50,445 nucleotides of DNA from Salinicola rhizosphaerae (GCF_014652715.1 NZ_BMZI01000007.1:192386-242830), one strand, 5' to 3'; counted from the stretch's first letter, positions 25,601 through 33,526 are shown. Made by a program: numbers and translations. The notes: a model not told the origin generated them from the letters alone.

Positions 25601-25827
25601 GCCGTCACCTCGAGAACTTCTCGAACGTCGACAGACTCAGGCTCGCCACCGTCGATGCGCATAAGGCAATTTTGGTTGTGGCAAAGCGGGCTTCCGTACA
25701 CCTCCCAGTAGACGCCCGGATACGGCGCACCATCTACAATGCAGACTGCCGTACCAGTCAGGCCGATGTACGCACTATCGGTCGCATCAATCACCATCAC
25801 CAAGCACCCCGGTTCGATAGGCTTCAC
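25597..25827 (-). CDS. Hypothetical early phage protein, SH3-like
   Basis: A GTG at 25827 overlaps the BRO gene stop as GTGA. The product has 76 residues, with a beta-barrel-like pattern (GCLVMVIDATDSAYIGLTGT) of the KOW/SH3 type common in small proteins. Translational coupling supports it. The function is unknown. Confidence 0.55.
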   Translation of the reverse strand: MKPIEPGCLVMVIDATDSAYIGLTGTAVCIVDGAPYPGVYWEVYGSPLCHNQNCLMRIDGGEPESVDVREVLEVTA

Positions 25828-26609
25828 GCCGCTTCCTCCCGCAACACTTCCGCCACGCTCTCAGGCCACTTGAGCTGTTGCACAGGCGTGCCGTCGCCGT
25901 GCTTCTTGCCGGTATCCATCATCCGGCCGCCAGCATCCCGCCCTCGATCGGTCAGAACCCAGTAGCCTTTGCCCTTGGCGTCACGCTCCTGGCGCTGGTA
26001 GCCGAGATCGCGCAGCAGCAAATTGACGGCCTTACCGCTCATGTCGAACGGCAATCCAAGATCGGTCGGGGTGAGATAGCGCTCGTTGACCGGGCTCAGG
26101 AGATGCGTCGCGCCCAGCTCCGCCAGCAGGTCGACCCCGGTGCGCTTGTGCACAGCCTGATTGACCGAAAGCAAACGCATGTTGTCGTCGAACCCGAACG
26201 CCCGGGCGGCACCGTCGAGCGCACTGGCGATAGCCGATGCCCGGGCGATGTCTGTCATGTTCTCCTGCGGTACCGGCGCGGCCGGCGCCTCATATCGGCC
26301 GTGCTGGCGGATGGCTGGCAGCACCTCCTCGAACACCCACGCTTCGAAACGCTCAGCGCTGGGCAGCTTGCTGCGCACGATCAGGCGGTAGACATCCGGC
26401 TCGCGAATGGTACGGAAGGTTTGGATGCCGCCTCCCGAAGGGGCGGTTGATTCGCCCGCTCCTTTACAGTGCTGCCTGACCGCTCGCCCCGGATCGGCAT
26501 ACCCCAACGCGGTGGCGACGTCTCTCGCAACAAATACGGCGTTGCCGTCCTCGTCACGGATGACACGAATACTCTGCTGGTCGAATTCGAATGGAATCAG
26601 GTTGTTCAT
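25824..26609 (-). CDS. BRO-family phage antirepressor
   Basis: ATG 26609 follows GGAGG. The product has about 261 residues. The N-terminal BRO domain (residues 1-105) shows VFVARDVATALGYADPGRAV and a later FEAWVFEEVLPAIRQHGRY. The C-terminal part (about 150-240) has KAVNLLLRDLGYQ and YWVLTDRG, a winged-helix-like KilA/antirepressor C domain. Such proteins bind DNA or repressors and promote lytic growth. It lies in the leftward early operon. Confidence 0.85.
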   Translation of the reverse strand: MNNLIPFEFDQQSIRVIRDEDGNAVFVARDVATALGYADPGRAVRQHCKGAGESTAPSGGGIQTFRTIREPDVYRLIVRSKLPSAERFEAWVFEEVLPAIRQHGRYEAPAAPVPQENMTDIARASAIASALDGAARAFGFDDNMRLLSVNQAVHKRTGVDLLAELGATHLLSPVNERYLTPTDLGLPFDMSGKAVNLLLRDLGYQRQERDAKGKGYWVLTDRGRDAGGRMMDTGKKHGDGTPVQQLKWPESVAEVLREEAA

Positions 26610-26620
26610 GTCGCCTCCGC

Positions 26621-27412
26621 TCAATGGTTGAGTGCTGCCCGTAGACCGGCGATGCCGCCCGGCCCACGCTGCTCTGCCGCCAGCTTCGCGGCCTTTTCCT
26701 CGCTGGCGCGCATCGCCAGTTCCGCCCGACTCACGTTCTCGCGACTCTCAAGCGCGGCCCGTGTCCGGATCGGCTGCCCTGCGATAGCGCGATTCACCAC
26801 GCCCTCGTAGCTCTTGAGAAACAGCCGACGGTGCTGCTCCAGCTCTGCATAGGTCGCGACGCGAAACGCGTCCTTATCGACTGTCGTCATCGCCGCCAGC
26901 ACCGCCTCATGCTCGACCGGGGCACCGGTGAACGCGTTCTGCTCGATCAAACGCCAGGCCTCTTCACGGGTTGGCCAGCCCAGCGTTTCCGGGCGAACGC
27001 GACAGGCTTTCGCGAACATCATCGGAGAGTCCGGCGGCCAAGCCGTGCGGGCCTCGGCAACCGCGCGCTCTGCCTGCTCGTCCAGCGCCAGCAGCCCGGA
27101 GCGAATGTGCGCCTCGGTCAGATGTTGCAGCGCCTGCAACCACTCGCCGTCGGCATCGAACGGCACGAACTGCCCCTCGATCTCGCTACCCCACCCGGCT
27201 TCCTTCGCTCGATGCCGCCAGTGGCGTCCGTAGAGCTGATCCAGCGCAACGAATAGCGTATCGATCGACTCAGCCGTGACCGGCCCGCTGATCGGCGTCG
27301 TAGGCCGGTCCTGCCCCGCCTGCCGCACGTTCTCGCTGCTGTTGCTCGTGGATGCGGCGGGCCTCTCCAGGCGAGAGACGGCGAGCGGAATCACGTTGGT
27401 TGCCAGCTGCAT
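26621..27412 (-). CDS. Replication protein P-like (helicase loader)
   Basis: The start at 27412 (MQLATNVIPLAV) is supported by GGAGGT six bases upstream. The product has 263 residues. It contains LDQLYGRHWRHRAKEAGW, WLQALQHLTEAHIRSGL and WPPDSPMMFAKACR, the pattern of lambda-P-like proteins that recruit the host DnaB helicase to the phage origin. The first 143 bases overlap the 3' end of the O-like gene in another frame, which is unusually long. Confidence 0.75.
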   Translation of the reverse strand: MQLATNVIPLAVSRLERPAASTSNSSENVRQAGQDRPTTPISGPVTAESIDTLFVALDQLYGRHWRHRAKEAGWGSEIEGQFVPFDADGEWLQALQHLTEAHIRSGLLALDEQAERAVAEARTAWPPDSPMMFAKACRVRPETLGWPTREEAWRLIEQNAFTGAPVEHEAVLAAMTTVDKDAFRVATYAELEQHRRLFLKSYEGVVNRAIAGQPIRTRAALESRENVSRAELAMRASEEKAAKLAAEQRGPGGIAGLRAALNH

Positions 27413-28190
27413 GGACACCTCCGGTGGTCTGGGTCGGTTGTGGCGTCTGGCGAGCGAGGTTGCTCTGCCAGGTGGCGAGGTAGTCGGCGAGATGGCGATG
27501 CCAGACCCGATCCGAATAGACCCGGCCCGGTACCGCGAGATACTTGGTACGGAATTTCTCGAGTGCGGTAATCCCGTGCTCAACGAGTAGATCTTTGGCT
27601 GCCTGTTCAGTCATGCGAGTACCAGCGAGCAGCTTGGAGACGGTGGGCCACTCCGGCTCCCAGCTTTCGGTCATCGGGTGGCTAGCGGTCGGTAACGGCT
27701 GGCCATCGTCGTCGAGGCTCTGAGCTCGATCGAACACATCGCCTGCACCAGGGAGAGAGGGGTTACCCTCAACTGAACCCCTCACCCCTGAACCCCTCTC
27801 TTCACGGTTTTCCGAATACCCCTCTTCGGGATCTCGAACAGGGTTCGCCCCGTTTTCCGAATACCCCTCTTCGGGATTTCGACTACCCCCCTCCGGTTTC
27901 TCGAAGGGGGTCGCCATGAAGATCCTGCGCTCGATGATCTGCTTGCCGTTGCGGATCTGCTCGATACGAACCCAGCCCTTCTTGGCCAGAGAACTGATGA
28001 TCTCGGAGACACGATTGGGGGAAAGCTGGAAGAACTCCGCCAGCTTCTTGTTCGACTTGTAGCAGCCGCGAGTCGCGCTCTGGAGGCTGTCGATCTCCAC
28101 CAGCATGACTTTCTCCTGCATGGATAGGCCGCGGTTCAGCCACACGTCCGCAGGGATCCAGACGCCACGAAAGGCACGTTCTTCGCTCAT
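27270..28190 (-). CDS. Replication initiator O-like protein
   Basis: ATG 28190 overlaps the upstream stop. The product has 306 residues. The N-terminal winged helix (residues 1-95) has ERAFRGVWIPADVWLNRGLS and FQLSPNRVSEIISSLAKKGW for DNA binding. The central region has two copies of EEGYSEN, which are the translation of DNA iterons at 27807-27877. The C-terminal part (from about 155) resembles phage replication proteins. It should bind the iterons and start replication. It partly overlaps the P-like gene. Confidence 0.8.
   Translation of the reverse strand: MSEERAFRGVWIPADVWLNRGLSMQEKVMLVEIDSLQSATRGCYKSNKKLAEFFQLSPNRVSEIISSLAKKGWVRIEQIRNGKQIIERRIFMATPFEKPEGGSRNPEEGYSENGANPVRDPEEGYSENREERGSGVRGSVEGNPSLPGAGDVFDRAQSLDDDGQPLPTASHPMTESWEPEWPTVSKLLAGTRMTEQAAKDLLVEHGITALEKFRTKYLAVPGRVYSDRVWHRHLADYLATWQSNLARQTPQPTQTTGGVHAAGNQRDSARRLSPGEARRIHEQQQRERAAGGAGPAYDADQRAGHG
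27774..27905. repeat. Iteron array, putative phage replication origin
   Basis: Inside the O-like gene a 26-base unit is repeated exactly at 27807-27832 and 27852-27877 (45-base period). A degenerate third copy lies at about 27881-27905 and partial copies near 27774-27800. This is the same location as lambda ori within gene O. Confidence 0.75.
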
Positions 28191-28498
28191 CAGTGCACCT
28201 GTCCCTTGTCGCTCGCTGACCAAGCTTCCGTGCGCGACTGCTGCATAGCCTCTGCAAGCACCTCGCCAAGCTCAGTAACGAGATCAGCGGCCATGGATTC
28301 GTGGGAACGCCCCTGCTTCTCCAAGCACATCTTCCTTAGCGCGCCGATTTGCTCTTGCAGCAGGTCCACAGCTTCGCTGGCGGATGCCACGAGGACGGTT
28401 TCTCCGCATCTGGCGCACTGGTCGCCGTTACGCTCACCTTCGTCGCAGGGCCAGCATGTCGGGCAGTAAACGAGCGGGCGATAGTCGTAAGCGCTCAT
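28190..28498 (-). CDS. Hypothetical zinc-binding early protein
   Basis: The product has 102 residues. It has an N-terminal four-cysteine motif (CPTCWPC near residue 12, CARC near 28) likely to bind zinc, and a helical C-terminal half (LLQEQIGALRKMCLEKQG). Its start overlaps the upstream stop as ATGA. The function is unknown, probably nucleic-acid related. Confidence 0.6.
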   Translation of the reverse strand: MSAYDYRPLVYCPTCWPCDEGERNGDQCARCGETVLVASASEAVDLLQEQIGALRKMCLEKQGRSHESMAADLVTELGEVLAEAMQQSRTEAWSASDKGQVH

Positions 28499-28830
28499 GC
28501 CCTCACCTGCCCCATGGCGTCCGCGTCATGCTGGCTCAGGTATTCGCACCCCAGCTGGACTGCGATGAAGCGCTTTGTCTCGCGGCGGTGATACTCGAGC
28601 GTCCGCGCCGCACGCTGTTTGGCCTCGGCATCGAACGGCTCAGCGCGCGCCACCAGCACCGCGCAGGCGGCGTGATAACGGGCGCCAGCCTTGGCGATAC
28701 GAACGCGGCGCGTGCTTTCGTCGATCAGCGTCTCGCCCGCCAGCGTCCGGCGGTTCTTGTCCTGCCGCGTCGCCTCATCGTTGAGATCGGCGGTGGACCA
28801 GTTGCTGTAGTCCGGCAATGTGGTCGTCAT
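28495..28830 (-). CDS. Hypothetical early phage protein
   Basis: ATG 28830 has GGGGGAG upstream. The product has 111 residues, basic and helical. It contains LNDEATRQDKNRRTLAGETL and EYHRRETKRFIAVQLGCEYL. No family is recognised. It lies in the leftward early operon next to the O-like gene. Confidence 0.6.
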   Translation of the reverse strand: MTTTLPDYSNWSTADLNDEATRQDKNRRTLAGETLIDESTRRVRIAKAGARYHAACAVLVARAEPFDAEAKQRAARTLEYHRRETKRFIAVQLGCEYLSQHDADAMGQVRA

Positions 28831-28949
28831 GATGTGCTCCCCCGAGACGTTCCCGGGATCAGCGAGCGGCCAATCTCCGGGCAATAGAGGGCCATGCCGC
28901 CAGCGGTTACAGTGGGAGTTCTCACACAACCGACTGAAGGACCGGCGAC

Positions 28950-29180
28950 ATGGCCACAACTGATGAACTGCTGAAATCCGTGCTTGTGATGCAGACCGAA
29001 ATACTGGGGCGACTCGCCGCGATTGAGCGTGAGGTGGGCGTCGACCAGAGTTACGCCGGGGACATGCGAGACAACGCCATCGCGGACCTGGAATACATCG
29101 CCGACTCCGACTTCGGCGCCGCAATCTGGAAAGACCTCCAGCCCACGCTGCGTAAGATCGCCGCCTTCGAGGACCATTAA
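28950..29180 (+). CDS. Small plus-strand hypothetical protein in the early region
   Basis: The product has 76 residues (MATTDELLKSVLVMQTEIL). AAGGA lies eight bases before the ATG at 28950. It is on the strand opposite to the leftward early operon and overlaps the end of the next minus-strand gene by four bases. A helical, acidic protein. A possible antisense or moron function; unknown. Confidence 0.5.
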   Translation: MATTDELLKSVLVMQTEILGRLAAIEREVGVDQSYAGDMRDNAIADLEYIADSDFGAAIWKDLQPTLRKIAAFEDH

Positions 29181-29470
29181 CGCTCCTCCAGGATTTCGGT
29201 CAGGTCCTGCGTGCGAGTCGCCTTGATGTGTTTCTCGATGCGTCGCGCCCATGCCTGGCCGAGCATCTCGTCAGTGAGAAAGCGGTGATGGTTCATCCGC
29301 ATGTTCATCTCGACCCATCGACGGCTATCCGCCAGCGACAGCACCAAGTGCGCTTTAGCGCCGGTGAAGGTGGCGCCCCGCTCCATGCCCGCAAACACCC
29401 GGTCGAGCTCCTCGCCTCGGCCGGCGCGGCTCGCGCGAATGACGAATCGAATACGTTTGATCAAGCTCAT
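29177..29470 (-). CDS. Hypothetical early phage protein
   Basis: ATG 29470 has GGGGGAG upstream. The product has 97 residues starting MSLIKRIRFVIRASRAGRGE. It contains MNMRMNHHRFLTDEMLGQAW. It is the second gene of the leftward early operon after Cro. Basic; the function is unknown. Confidence 0.6.
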   Translation of the reverse strand: MSLIKRIRFVIRASRAGRGEELDRVFAGMERGATFTGAKAHLVLSLADSRRWVEMNMRMNHHRFLTDEMLGQAWARRIEKHIKATRTQDLTEILEER

Positions 29471-29510
29471 CTCGTGCTCCCCCAAACCCCTGTATGGATT
29501 GCCACCCCCG

Positions 29511-29795
29511 TCAGTGGGCAGCTTCACTGCTCTCGCATTTCGTAGAATGGGAACCATCAGATGAGGACTGCGGCACCAACTCCGGCCACATCAGATGCCA
29601 GTCGGTCGGGCGAAGCTGCTTGCGTGTCGCCTCTCCACCGCTGGCACGCTCAACAAGCGCGGCAGTCTCAACCGAGGCCGTCTTATGGCCATATCCAATC
29701 AACCGGAGATAGGCGCGGGTGGTGCCCGTGGCGGTAATCTGCTGATCGCTGGCCTGCTTCAACCAGCGCAACAGGCTATCGATGCGTGTCTTCAT
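29511..29795 (-). CDS. Cro-like repressor (YdaS/Cro family)
   Basis: ATG 29795 has GGAG seven bases upstream. The product has 94 residues. RAYLRLIGYGHKTASVETAA followed by LVERASGGEATRKQL and DWHLMWPEL is the typical YdaS/Cro-type helix-turn-helix pattern. It is divergent from cI and first in the leftward early operon. It probably binds the same operators (29826-29880) and favours lytic growth. Confidence 0.82.
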   Translation of the reverse strand: MKTRIDSLLRWLKQASDQQITATGTTRAYLRLIGYGHKTASVETAALVERASGGEATRKQLRPTDWHLMWPELVPQSSSDGSHSTKCESSEAAH

Positions 29796-29822
29796 CGGTG
29801 GCTCCAATGGATATCGGCACCA

Positions 29823-29895
29823 ATGATTACCCATGGGTAATGTTTAAATCAATACCCACAGGGAATTTACCTGTGAGTAACGGGCACGGAATATT
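29823..29895. promoter_or_regulatory. OR-like operator and divergent promoters between cro and cI
   Basis: Three operator-like sites occur: a perfect 16-bp palindrome 29826-29841 (half site ATTACCCA), an imperfect site 29851-29867, and TTACCTG/TGAGTAA at 29867-29880. A leftward promoter fits TTGATT (29852-29847) with an 18-base spacer and AATCAT (29828-29823), the palindrome lying in its spacer. A rightward promoter for cI fits TTTACC (29867) - 17 - AATATT (29890-29895). Confidence 0.75.
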
Positions 29896-29900
29896 CCCTC

Positions 29901-30668
29901 ATGGACATCTATGAGATTCGTCGCAGGAATCTGCAGGCACTGGTCAATGAGCGATTCGGTGGCAAGAAAGCCCGCCTCGCCGACGCGATAGACAGGCAGT
30001 CGAGCTATATCTCCCGTTGCCTCTCCTCTGGTTCGCATCGCAAGCGAATCGGTGAGGAGTTCGCGCGCCACACGGAAGCTTCGCTTGGTCTCGTTAAGGG
30101 ATGGCTCGATGAAGAGCATCTCGACAAGCAGGCAGTCGAGGAGACGCCAATCGAGACATATGGCAAGCCCACCAGCGACAACGAATTGACCTTCACGGGA
30201 AATATGGACCCGTGGGACAGGTCGACGCCGATTGCGGATGACGAGGTGGAGCTCCCGCTGTTTCGTGAGGTTGCCCTATCCGGTGGAGGTGGCAGGACAC
30301 AAGTAGTCGAGAACAATGGGGCGGCATTGCGTTTCAAGCGCAGCACGCTTAGGAGTGCAGGTGTGTCGAGAGAAAGCGCAGCGTGCGCCTTCGTTGAGGG
30401 TCATAGCATGGAGCCCATTCTGCCAGACGGGGCTTCGGTCGGCGTGAATACCGCCGATCGGCAGATTAAAGACGGCAAGATGTACGCCATCGACCACGAA
30501 GGGCTGCTTCGAGTGAAGTTTCTCTACCGATTGCCAGGAGGCGGGCTGCGCATCCGAAGCGCCAATCCTGACAAAGCCGAGCATCCTGACGAGGATCTTG
30601 ACGAAAACTGGCCGGAGAAGGTGAACATTATCGGCAAAGTGTTTTGGTATAGCGTGCTGCTGCACTGA
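29901..30668 (+). CDS. CI-type repressor with S24 peptidase domain
   Basis: The product has 255 residues. The N-terminal helix-turn-helix (residues 1-65) includes GKKARLADAIDRQSSYISRC. The C-terminal S24/LexA-like domain has GHSMEPILPDG with Ser169, and Lys206 in LLRVKFLY, at the right spacing for a self-cleavage dyad. Autocleavage on RecA filaments would induce the prophage. There is no good ribosome binding site; the presumed promoter places the transcript start at or near the ATG, so the mRNA may be leaderless, as for lambda cI. Confidence 0.9.
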   Translation: MDIYEIRRRNLQALVNERFGGKKARLADAIDRQSSYISRCLSSGSHRKRIGEEFARHTEASLGLVKGWLDEEHLDKQAVEETPIETYGKPTSDNELTFTGNMDPWDRSTPIADDEVELPLFREVALSGGGGRTQVVENNGAALRFKRSTLRSAGVSRESAACAFVEGHSMEPILPDGASVGVNTADRQIKDGKMYAIDHEGLLRVKFLYRLPGGGLRIRSANPDKAEHPDEDLDENWPEKVNIIGKVFWYSVLLH

Positions 30669-30742
30669 ATAGGCTTGATGGCCACCGCTAATCGAGTTTG
30701 ATGGCGCCCCCACCCTCCACCCCCTCACCCTTCAACCTATTC

Positions 30743-30770
30743 AACCCGCCGATCAAGGCGGGTTCTTGAT
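30743..30770 (+). terminator. Hairpin terminator after cI
   Basis: AACCCGCC (30743-30750) pairs with GGCGGGTT (30757-30764) with a six-base loop. The following sequence CTTG is only weakly T-rich. The same arms recur in the terminator at 32423. Confidence 0.6.
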
Positions 30771-30855
30771 GAATGATCTCAGTTCGCGCTTATCCTTGCG
30801 TTATGTTATGACAGAATAACAATGCAACAACACAACGAAACACAAGGGGAGCATC

Positions 30856-32400
30856 ATGTCCGAAGGCGTTATCGTTCTATTGGTGACGCTCGGCCTGATC
30901 GTGTCAGGTTGGGTGGCAGCGCTAATCTATCTACGGAAATGCAAACGCAAGGAGCTGGAACTAGAAGAATTCCGCCAATCCGTCGAGCATCTATGGCAAT
31001 ACGAAGGCATTCACGACGCGACCGAGCGATCAGAGGCACTGGTCAAGCAGGCAGAGGAAACAGCTCTCCAAGCCCAGCAGCGCGCTGACGAGATCGAATC
31101 CAAGGCCCGGCGAGCCGCAGAGCGGCTGCGCCAAGAGGCCGACAACGAAAAACAGCGCATCCTGAACGAAGGGCGCGCGCAAGGCAAAGCCGCCAAGGAG
31201 AAAGCCGACTCAGTGATCGCGAAGGCCGACCAGGAGGCACGCCAAATCCTCGAAGACGCACGACGCCAAGCGGAAGAGACTGCCGGTAACGCCCTCAAGG
31301 CAGTGGAGAATGCCAAGCTCTACGAACAAACCGCCAAGGCCATGCGCAACATCATCGAGGGCTACCACGACGATTACATCATCCCCAACGCCAGTTTGCT
31401 TGATGACCTGGCCGAAGACTTCTCTCACAAGGATGCCGGGGAAAAACTTAAGCAAGCGCGTAAGCACAGTCGCGACATGGCAAAAAATGGTCGTGCTGGC
31501 GACTGCGACTACAAAGAAGCGGTGCGCCGGGAATATGCCATACATTTCGCCGTCGACGCCTTCAATGGCAAGGTCGATTCCGTCCTTTCTAAAGTTAAGC
31601 ACGATAACTATGGCAAGTTGCGGCAGGCCGTTCTAGATGCTTTCGCCGTGGTAAACCACAACGGTATGCCGTTCAAGAATGCCCGCATCACCGACCTCTA
31701 CCTCCAGGCTCGTTTAGAGGAGCTCAAGTGGGCGGTTGCCGCCATGGAACTGCGGCGGGCCGAGCAGGAAGAACAGCGCGCCATCCGCGAGCAGATGCGA
31801 GAAGAAGAAAAAGCCCGCCGCGATATTGAGAAAGCACTCAAGCAAGCTGAAAAGGAAGAGCGCATGCTGGCGAAGGCCATGGCAGAGGCTCGTAAGCAAC
31901 TGGAGGAAGCCAATGAAGAGGAGCGAGCCCAGTTCCAGTCGCGGCTGAGCGAACTTGAGCAACAGCTTGAAGATGCTGAATCACGGGGCCAGCGTGCGCT
32001 CTCCATGGCGCAACAGACCAAACGCGGTCATGTATACATTATCTCCAACATCGGCTCGTTCGGGGAGAGCGTGCTCAAAATCGGCATGACCCGGCGGTTG
32101 GAGCCGCTTGACCGCGTCAAAGAACTGGGGGATGCCAGTGTCCCCTTCTCCTTCGACGTACACGCCATGATCTACTCGGAAGACGCACCCGCGCTAGAGC
32201 ACAAACTGCACCGTCAGTTCGCAGCACGTCAGGTAAACCGGGTCAATCCGCGCAAGGAATTCTTCAACGTCCCTTTGACCGAAATACGCGAAGCGGTCGA
32301 AGAAGAAGCGCTCGAAGTTCACTGGACGATGGCGGCAGAGGCTTGGGAGTATCGTGAATCCCAATCCCTGTTGGAACGCGATCTGCAAGCCGTTTCCTGA
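30856..32400 (+). CDS. SNIPE-like membrane-anchored DUF4041 / T5orf172 (GIY-YIG) nuclease
   Basis: The product has 514 residues. An N-terminal membrane segment (about 5-25) is followed by a long coiled coil (about 40-165). A DUF4041-like region (about 165-310) contains YHDDYIIPNASLLDDLAEDF, followed by another charged coiled coil (310-385). The C-terminal T5orf172 domain (about 388-485) has HVYIIS, KIGMTRR and ALEHKLHRQF with the candidate catalytic Glu near 447. This order matches SNIPE, a membrane nuclease that cuts incoming phage DNA. It sits between the two operators beside cI, like lambda rex, with its own terminator. Expression in the lysogen is inferred. Confidence 0.8.
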   Translation: MSEGVIVLLVTLGLIVSGWVAALIYLRKCKRKELELEEFRQSVEHLWQYEGIHDATERSEALVKQAEETALQAQQRADEIESKARRAAERLRQEADNEKQRILNEGRAQGKAAKEKADSVIAKADQEARQILEDARRQAEETAGNALKAVENAKLYEQTAKAMRNIIEGYHDDYIIPNASLLDDLAEDFSHKDAGEKLKQARKHSRDMAKNGRAGDCDYKEAVRREYAIHFAVDAFNGKVDSVLSKVKHDNYGKLRQAVLDAFAVVNHNGMPFKNARITDLYLQARLEELKWAVAAMELRRAEQEEQRAIREQMREEEKARRDIEKALKQAEKEERMLAKAMAEARKQLEEANEEERAQFQSRLSELEQQLEDAESRGQRALSMAQQTKRGHVYIISNIGSFGESVLKIGMTRRLEPLDRVKELGDASVPFSFDVHAMIYSEDAPALEHKLHRQFAARQVNRVNPRKEFFNVPLTEIREAVEEEALEVHWTMAAEAWEYRESQSLLERDLQAVS

Positions 32401-32422
32401 TATCTGCGACCGAAGGCATGCC

Positions 32423-32448
32423 AACCCGCCCATGTGGCGGGTTTTTTT
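32423..32448 (+). terminator. Intrinsic terminator after the SNIPE-like gene
   Basis: AACCCGCC (32423-32430) pairs with GGCGGGTT (32436-32443), five-base loop, followed by a run of T to 32448. It isolates the SNIPE-like gene from the rightward early operon. Confidence 0.9.
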
Positions 32449-32466
32449 GTGCCCACCTGAAAAATA

Positions 32467-32540
32467 ATTACCCAGGGGTATTGACCGAATAATTACCCAT
32501 GGGTAATTATTACCCCACGACAACAGAACACCGTGGGTAA
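32467..32540 (+). promoter_or_regulatory. OL-like operator and early rightward promoter
   Basis: The 16-bp palindrome of the cro-cI region recurs exactly at 32492-32507, here inside a perfect 24-bp palindrome (32488-32511). A related site is at 32467-32482, and half sites TTACCC/GGGTAA follow up to about 32540. The promoter TTGACC (32481-32486) - 18 - AATTAT (32505-32510) has the same position relative to the palindrome as the cro promoter. CI and Cro should control both. Confidence 0.82.
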
Positions 32541-32544
32541 CGAC

Positions 32545-32958
32545 ATGAACCAGGTCACGCAGGACCACCAGACAATCGAGGCATTCGGCTTCCGCTGCCG
32601 GATCGGCAAGCGAGCCGATGGCCTCCCCACCGCCAAGCAGGCGTTCGTCATCGCCGGTATCGCCTCCGGTATGACTCAGAAAGAGATTGCCCGTGCTCGC
32701 GGCATCTCGCCGGCCACCGTCAAAAGCACGATCGAGGGGATCTTCTTCACCCTTCACGCCCAGCGCGCAACTGAGGTGGTCGCGAAGGCGATGCGGCGCA
32801 CATGGATCGCCCCGCTGCTGCTCGCCATCACCGTCAGCGCCATCTCCCCCGACGTCCACATGCAGCGCCTGCGCTCCAGCGGCGGCCGCCAGACGATCAG
32901 CATCACCAAGCTGAGCCGTCGACAGGAGAGCCACGACATCGCGGGGATCGCGGCATGA
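32545..32958 (+). CDS. LuxR-type helix-turn-helix protein
   Basis: The first gene of the rightward early operon; an in-frame GTG at 32533 is an alternative start. The product has 137 residues. PTAKQAFVIAGIASGMTQKE and IARARGISPATVKSTIEGIF form a GerE/LuxR-like DNA-binding domain (about residues 28-75). A short hydrophobic stretch (WIAPLLLAITVSAIS) follows. It could regulate early genes. No response-regulator receiver domain is present. Confidence 0.7.
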   Translation: MNQVTQDHQTIEAFGFRCRIGKRADGLPTAKQAFVIAGIASGMTQKEIARARGISPATVKSTIEGIFFTLHAQRATEVVAKAMRRTWIAPLLLAITVSAISPDVHMQRLRSSGGRQTISITKLSRRQESHDIAGIAA

Positions 32959-33260
32959 GCCTTGACGCCGCCACCTTCTGCTATCCGGCCCGCCAGATTG
33001 CCGCCGTCTACGACGAGCACATCTGCACTGCCGGTGAGCCTGACGTCGAAACCGAATATCTCGCCCGAGAACGCGAACACGGCACTCCGAGCAGCGGCTA
33101 CCGACCTGCGCTCTACGTGCCCGGCAAGAATCGCCGAATCGTAATCATCGATAAGTGCTTCGGCATGGAGGGCCATGCACGCGCATGGATTGCCGACCAG
33201 ATCCGATTGATCGCCGTCCGCCGCAAGTTCGAGAAGGAGACAGCCCGATGCGCCAACTGA
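32955..33260 (+). CDS. Hypothetical early phage protein
   Basis: ATG 32955 overlaps the previous stop as ATGA. The product has 101 residues. It contains FCYPARQIAAVYDEHICTAG and VIIDKCFGMEGHARAWIADQ. No family is recognised. It is coupled to the LuxR-type gene and overlaps the next gene by 13 bases. Confidence 0.55.
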   Translation: MSLDAATFCYPARQIAAVYDEHICTAGEPDVETEYLAREREHGTPSSGYRPALYVPGKNRRIVIIDKCFGMEGHARAWIADQIRLIAVRRKFEKETARCAN

Positions 33261-33526
33261 TCACCAGCCCACTCGCCGGCGTGGCCGCAGCGATCGTCAC
33301 CGCCGCCGTGCTCGTCAACGCCTCGCTGCCCGGCCCCAGCGCCTACGAGGTCGAGCTGATGCAGCAGGACCGCTACTGCGAAAGCGTCGCGACCTGGAAC
33401 GCCGAAACCGCCCGCGGCGTGTCACCGGAACGCCGCTACGGCCATCCGGATTACGACGGCATCGCCGACACTGCCTGCGCCCCGGTGCTCTCACCGGTCG
33501 ACACCGGCGCCTACGCCAACAACTGA
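33248..33526 (+). CDS. Small membrane or secreted hypothetical protein
   Basis: ATG 33248 has AGGAG upstream. The product has 92 residues: an N-terminal hydrophobic segment (AGVAAAIVTAAVLVNASL) resembling a signal anchor, then a small acidic domain with two Cys. It is the last gene before the long non-coding leader. The function is unknown. Confidence 0.55.
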   Translation: MRQLITSPLAGVAAAIVTAAVLVNASLPGPSAYEVELMQQDRYCESVATWNAETARGVSPERRYGHPDYDGIADTACAPVLSPVDTGAYANN

